NCBI RefSeq assembly: GCF_006265175.1
Contig: NZ_VDCQ01000080.1
Coordinates: 1 to 42,840, forward strand
Length of the DNA: 42,840 nt
Source of the DNA: Paenibacillus hemerocallicola
GTDB taxonomy: Bacteria > Bacillota > Bacilli > Paenibacillales > NBRC-103111
Direction of reading: 5' to 3'
Part shown: one piece after another, positions 41,561 to 42,840 of the stretch
Layout of the letters: each line of letters starts with the position of its first letter
Position numbering within the stretch: position 1 is the first letter of the stretch
Position numbers and translations under genes: made by a program
Notes under the pieces: model-generated
The model's input: only the letters and a program-made list of their open reading frames with translations
The model's database searches: none
What the model was told of the DNA's origin: nothing

Positions 41561-41784
41561 GCGTAAGTGGGTCTAGAGAATTGTTGTGGGAGGAAAGTTC
41601 TGCTTCAGAGGTTCTTGTCCAGTCTTCGGGAACACAAACGACACCGGCTCTTGTCTTGAGTGAGTACCGGCGCAGCCCATCTACTTCTTGTAGCTAAGAA
41701 TAGCGAAGCTCTGACCGTGAAGTGGATGAAAGGGATGATGGATCGTGAGCTTTCCCAAATCATCGTTGAGTTGATGTGCATTTT

Positions 41785-42834
41785 GCTTTGACCGTTCCGA
41801 CTGTACGGGATCGGACGGTGCAAATGGCAACAAAATTGGTGATCGAAGGCATTTTCGAGGCGGATTTTAAAGACTGTTCTTATGGATTACGCCCCAAGAG
41901 GTCGGCTCACCACGCCATTACATGCATCCGGGATAGCATCAATTGGGGCGTCGTCAACTGGGTTGTCGATGTAGACATTACCGGTTACTTCGATAACATT
42001 TCGCATAGCAAACTGCTGAAACGGGTCGAAGAACGTATCTGCGACAGGCGCATCCTGAAATTGATCAGGCAGTGGCTTGAAGCAGGCGTAATGAAGGAAG
42101 GGATTTGGCACAAAACGCAGATCGGCAGCCCTCAGGGTGGCGTGATCTCTCCGTTACTCGCCAACATCTATCTGAATTACCTCGATACGATGTGGGAAAA
42201 GCGTTTCTCTCATCTTGGAAAACTGGTTAGGTACGCCGATGATCTCGTCATTCTCTGCAGATACAAACCGCAAGCGCTTGAGGCTATCCGTACCCTTAAG
42301 GCCATCTTTGGGAAACTGGAAGTAACCATGAACACCTCCAAATCGAGGTTAGTGTGTCTATGGAAGAACCAGGACGGCTTTGACTTCCTTGGCTTTCACC
42401 ATCGAAAGATGCCCTATCTCCATAAAAAGGGGACCATGTATAGGCTTCGCAGTTTTCCATCGAAGAAAGCGATGAAGAAAATGCGTCTACGTGTGAAGGA
42501 AGAAACAGCTTCTAGAGGCCTGTTAAACTGGCCACTGAAGCGGATGGTCGAATTTTTGAATCCAATGATTCAAGGTTGGCGTAACTATTATGCTCATCTA
42601 GATGTGGATCGGAAGACATCAAACCGTTTCCTTGCGAAAGTGGATGGGTACATGCTCAGAAGAATGCGACTTTTCTGGAATAAGAAGCACAAGAAACGCA
42701 AAATGAACTGGAGTGAAATGCATGCCTTGCTTCAACGTACAGAACTGAAAACAGTATGCACTTGGGTAAGCCGTACTGCCCTGGATGAAGAACGTCGGAA
42801 AGCCGTATGCGGGAAAACCGCACGTACGGTTTGA
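41785..42834 (+). pseudogene. ltrA: Group II intron reverse transcriptase/maturase, 5'-truncated
   Basis: The recognisable part starts at VPTVRDRTVQMATKLVIEGI and covers DCSYGLRPKRSAHHAI, VDVDITGYFDNISHSKLLKR, IGSPQGGVISPLLANIYLNY, the catalytic YADD (residues 153-156 from the ATG at 41776), GFDFLGFHHRKM, and the maturase X domain (FLNPMIQGWRNYYAHLDVDR). The N-terminal RT-0/RT-1 part of about 100 residues, with its start, is missing; the ATG at 41776 comes from foreign sequence and has no Shine-Dalgarno. An intact enzyme would splice and mobilise its own intron; this one should not. Between 41561 and 41784 I cannot identify the DNA. Confidence 0.85.
42800..42832 (+). ncRNA. Group II intron domain V-like hairpin
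   Basis: AGCCGTATGCGG..CCGCACGTACGGTT matches the domain V pattern of bacterial group II introns (AGC triad at 42801-42803, two-base bulge, long stem). It overlaps the last codons of the reverse-transcriptase frame. The apical loop reads GAAAA between GCGG and CCGC, one base short of the usual closing pair around a GAAA tetraloop, as far as I can judge by eye. The intron 3' end lies beyond the window. Confidence 0.6.
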
Positions 42835-42840
42835 TGAGGA

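Overview
The window reads as chromosomal DNA of an endospore-forming, S-layer-bearing member of the Paenibacillaceae (Paenibacillus or Cohnella type). This is inferred from gene content: a GerA-family spore germination operon, a DUF3231 protein, an SLH-domain surface protein, Lpl-type sugar ABC transporters without their own ATPase, a YesN-like AraC regulator with an extracellular sensor, strong Gram-positive Shine-Dalgarno sites, and several decayed insertion elements.

Positions 1-14 kb are accessory and unsettled. An IS110-family transposase (minus strand) runs off the left edge. It is followed by a GC-rich stretch with a decayed ~80-bp tandem array and an isolated membrane protein of actinobacterial appearance, flanked by diverged copies of one ~130-bp sequence. 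Next come a DUF2975/HTH gene pair destroyed by frameshift, stop and deletion, an intact multi-pass membrane protein, a GNAT acetyltransferase, and a 1386-residue SLH surface protein with five X2-like modules. After these lie a GNAT pseudogene, a small acidic protein, and an XRE regulator carrying six LAPFL repeats. A short hairpin repeat beginning CTAACGG occurs about eight times here, three times exactly on the stop codon of the upstream gene.

Positions 14-17 kb hold a minus-strand group: MFS efflux pump, translationally coupled UPF0303 (heme-degrading-like) protein, and an IclR regulator with a candidate operator.

Positions 17.3-25.5 kb form a carbohydrate locus on the plus strand: alpha/beta hydrolase, trehalase-like (GH37/GH63-type) glycosidase, two Lpl-type permeases, substrate-binding lipoprotein and membrane-anchored AraC regulator. 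The likely scheme is oligosaccharide capture and import, then intracellular deacylation and glycosidic cleavage. Diverged copies of an ~80-bp sequence lie on either side. The locus is followed by a scar made of two unrelated gene fragments.

Positions 26.4-31.7 kb are a germinant-receptor operon in the order A-C-D-B-B, with two tandem B-type permeases. Positions 31.7-35 kb hold gene fragments, a DUF3231 protein and an AraC regulator divergent from an FAD-dependent oxidoreductase. Positions 35-41 kb continue with that oxidoreductase, a sugar-binding lipoprotein without permeases, and a Tat-exported beta-helix (pectate-lyase-3-like) protein. The right edge holds a frameshifted IS110 fragment and a 5'-truncated group II intron with its domain V.
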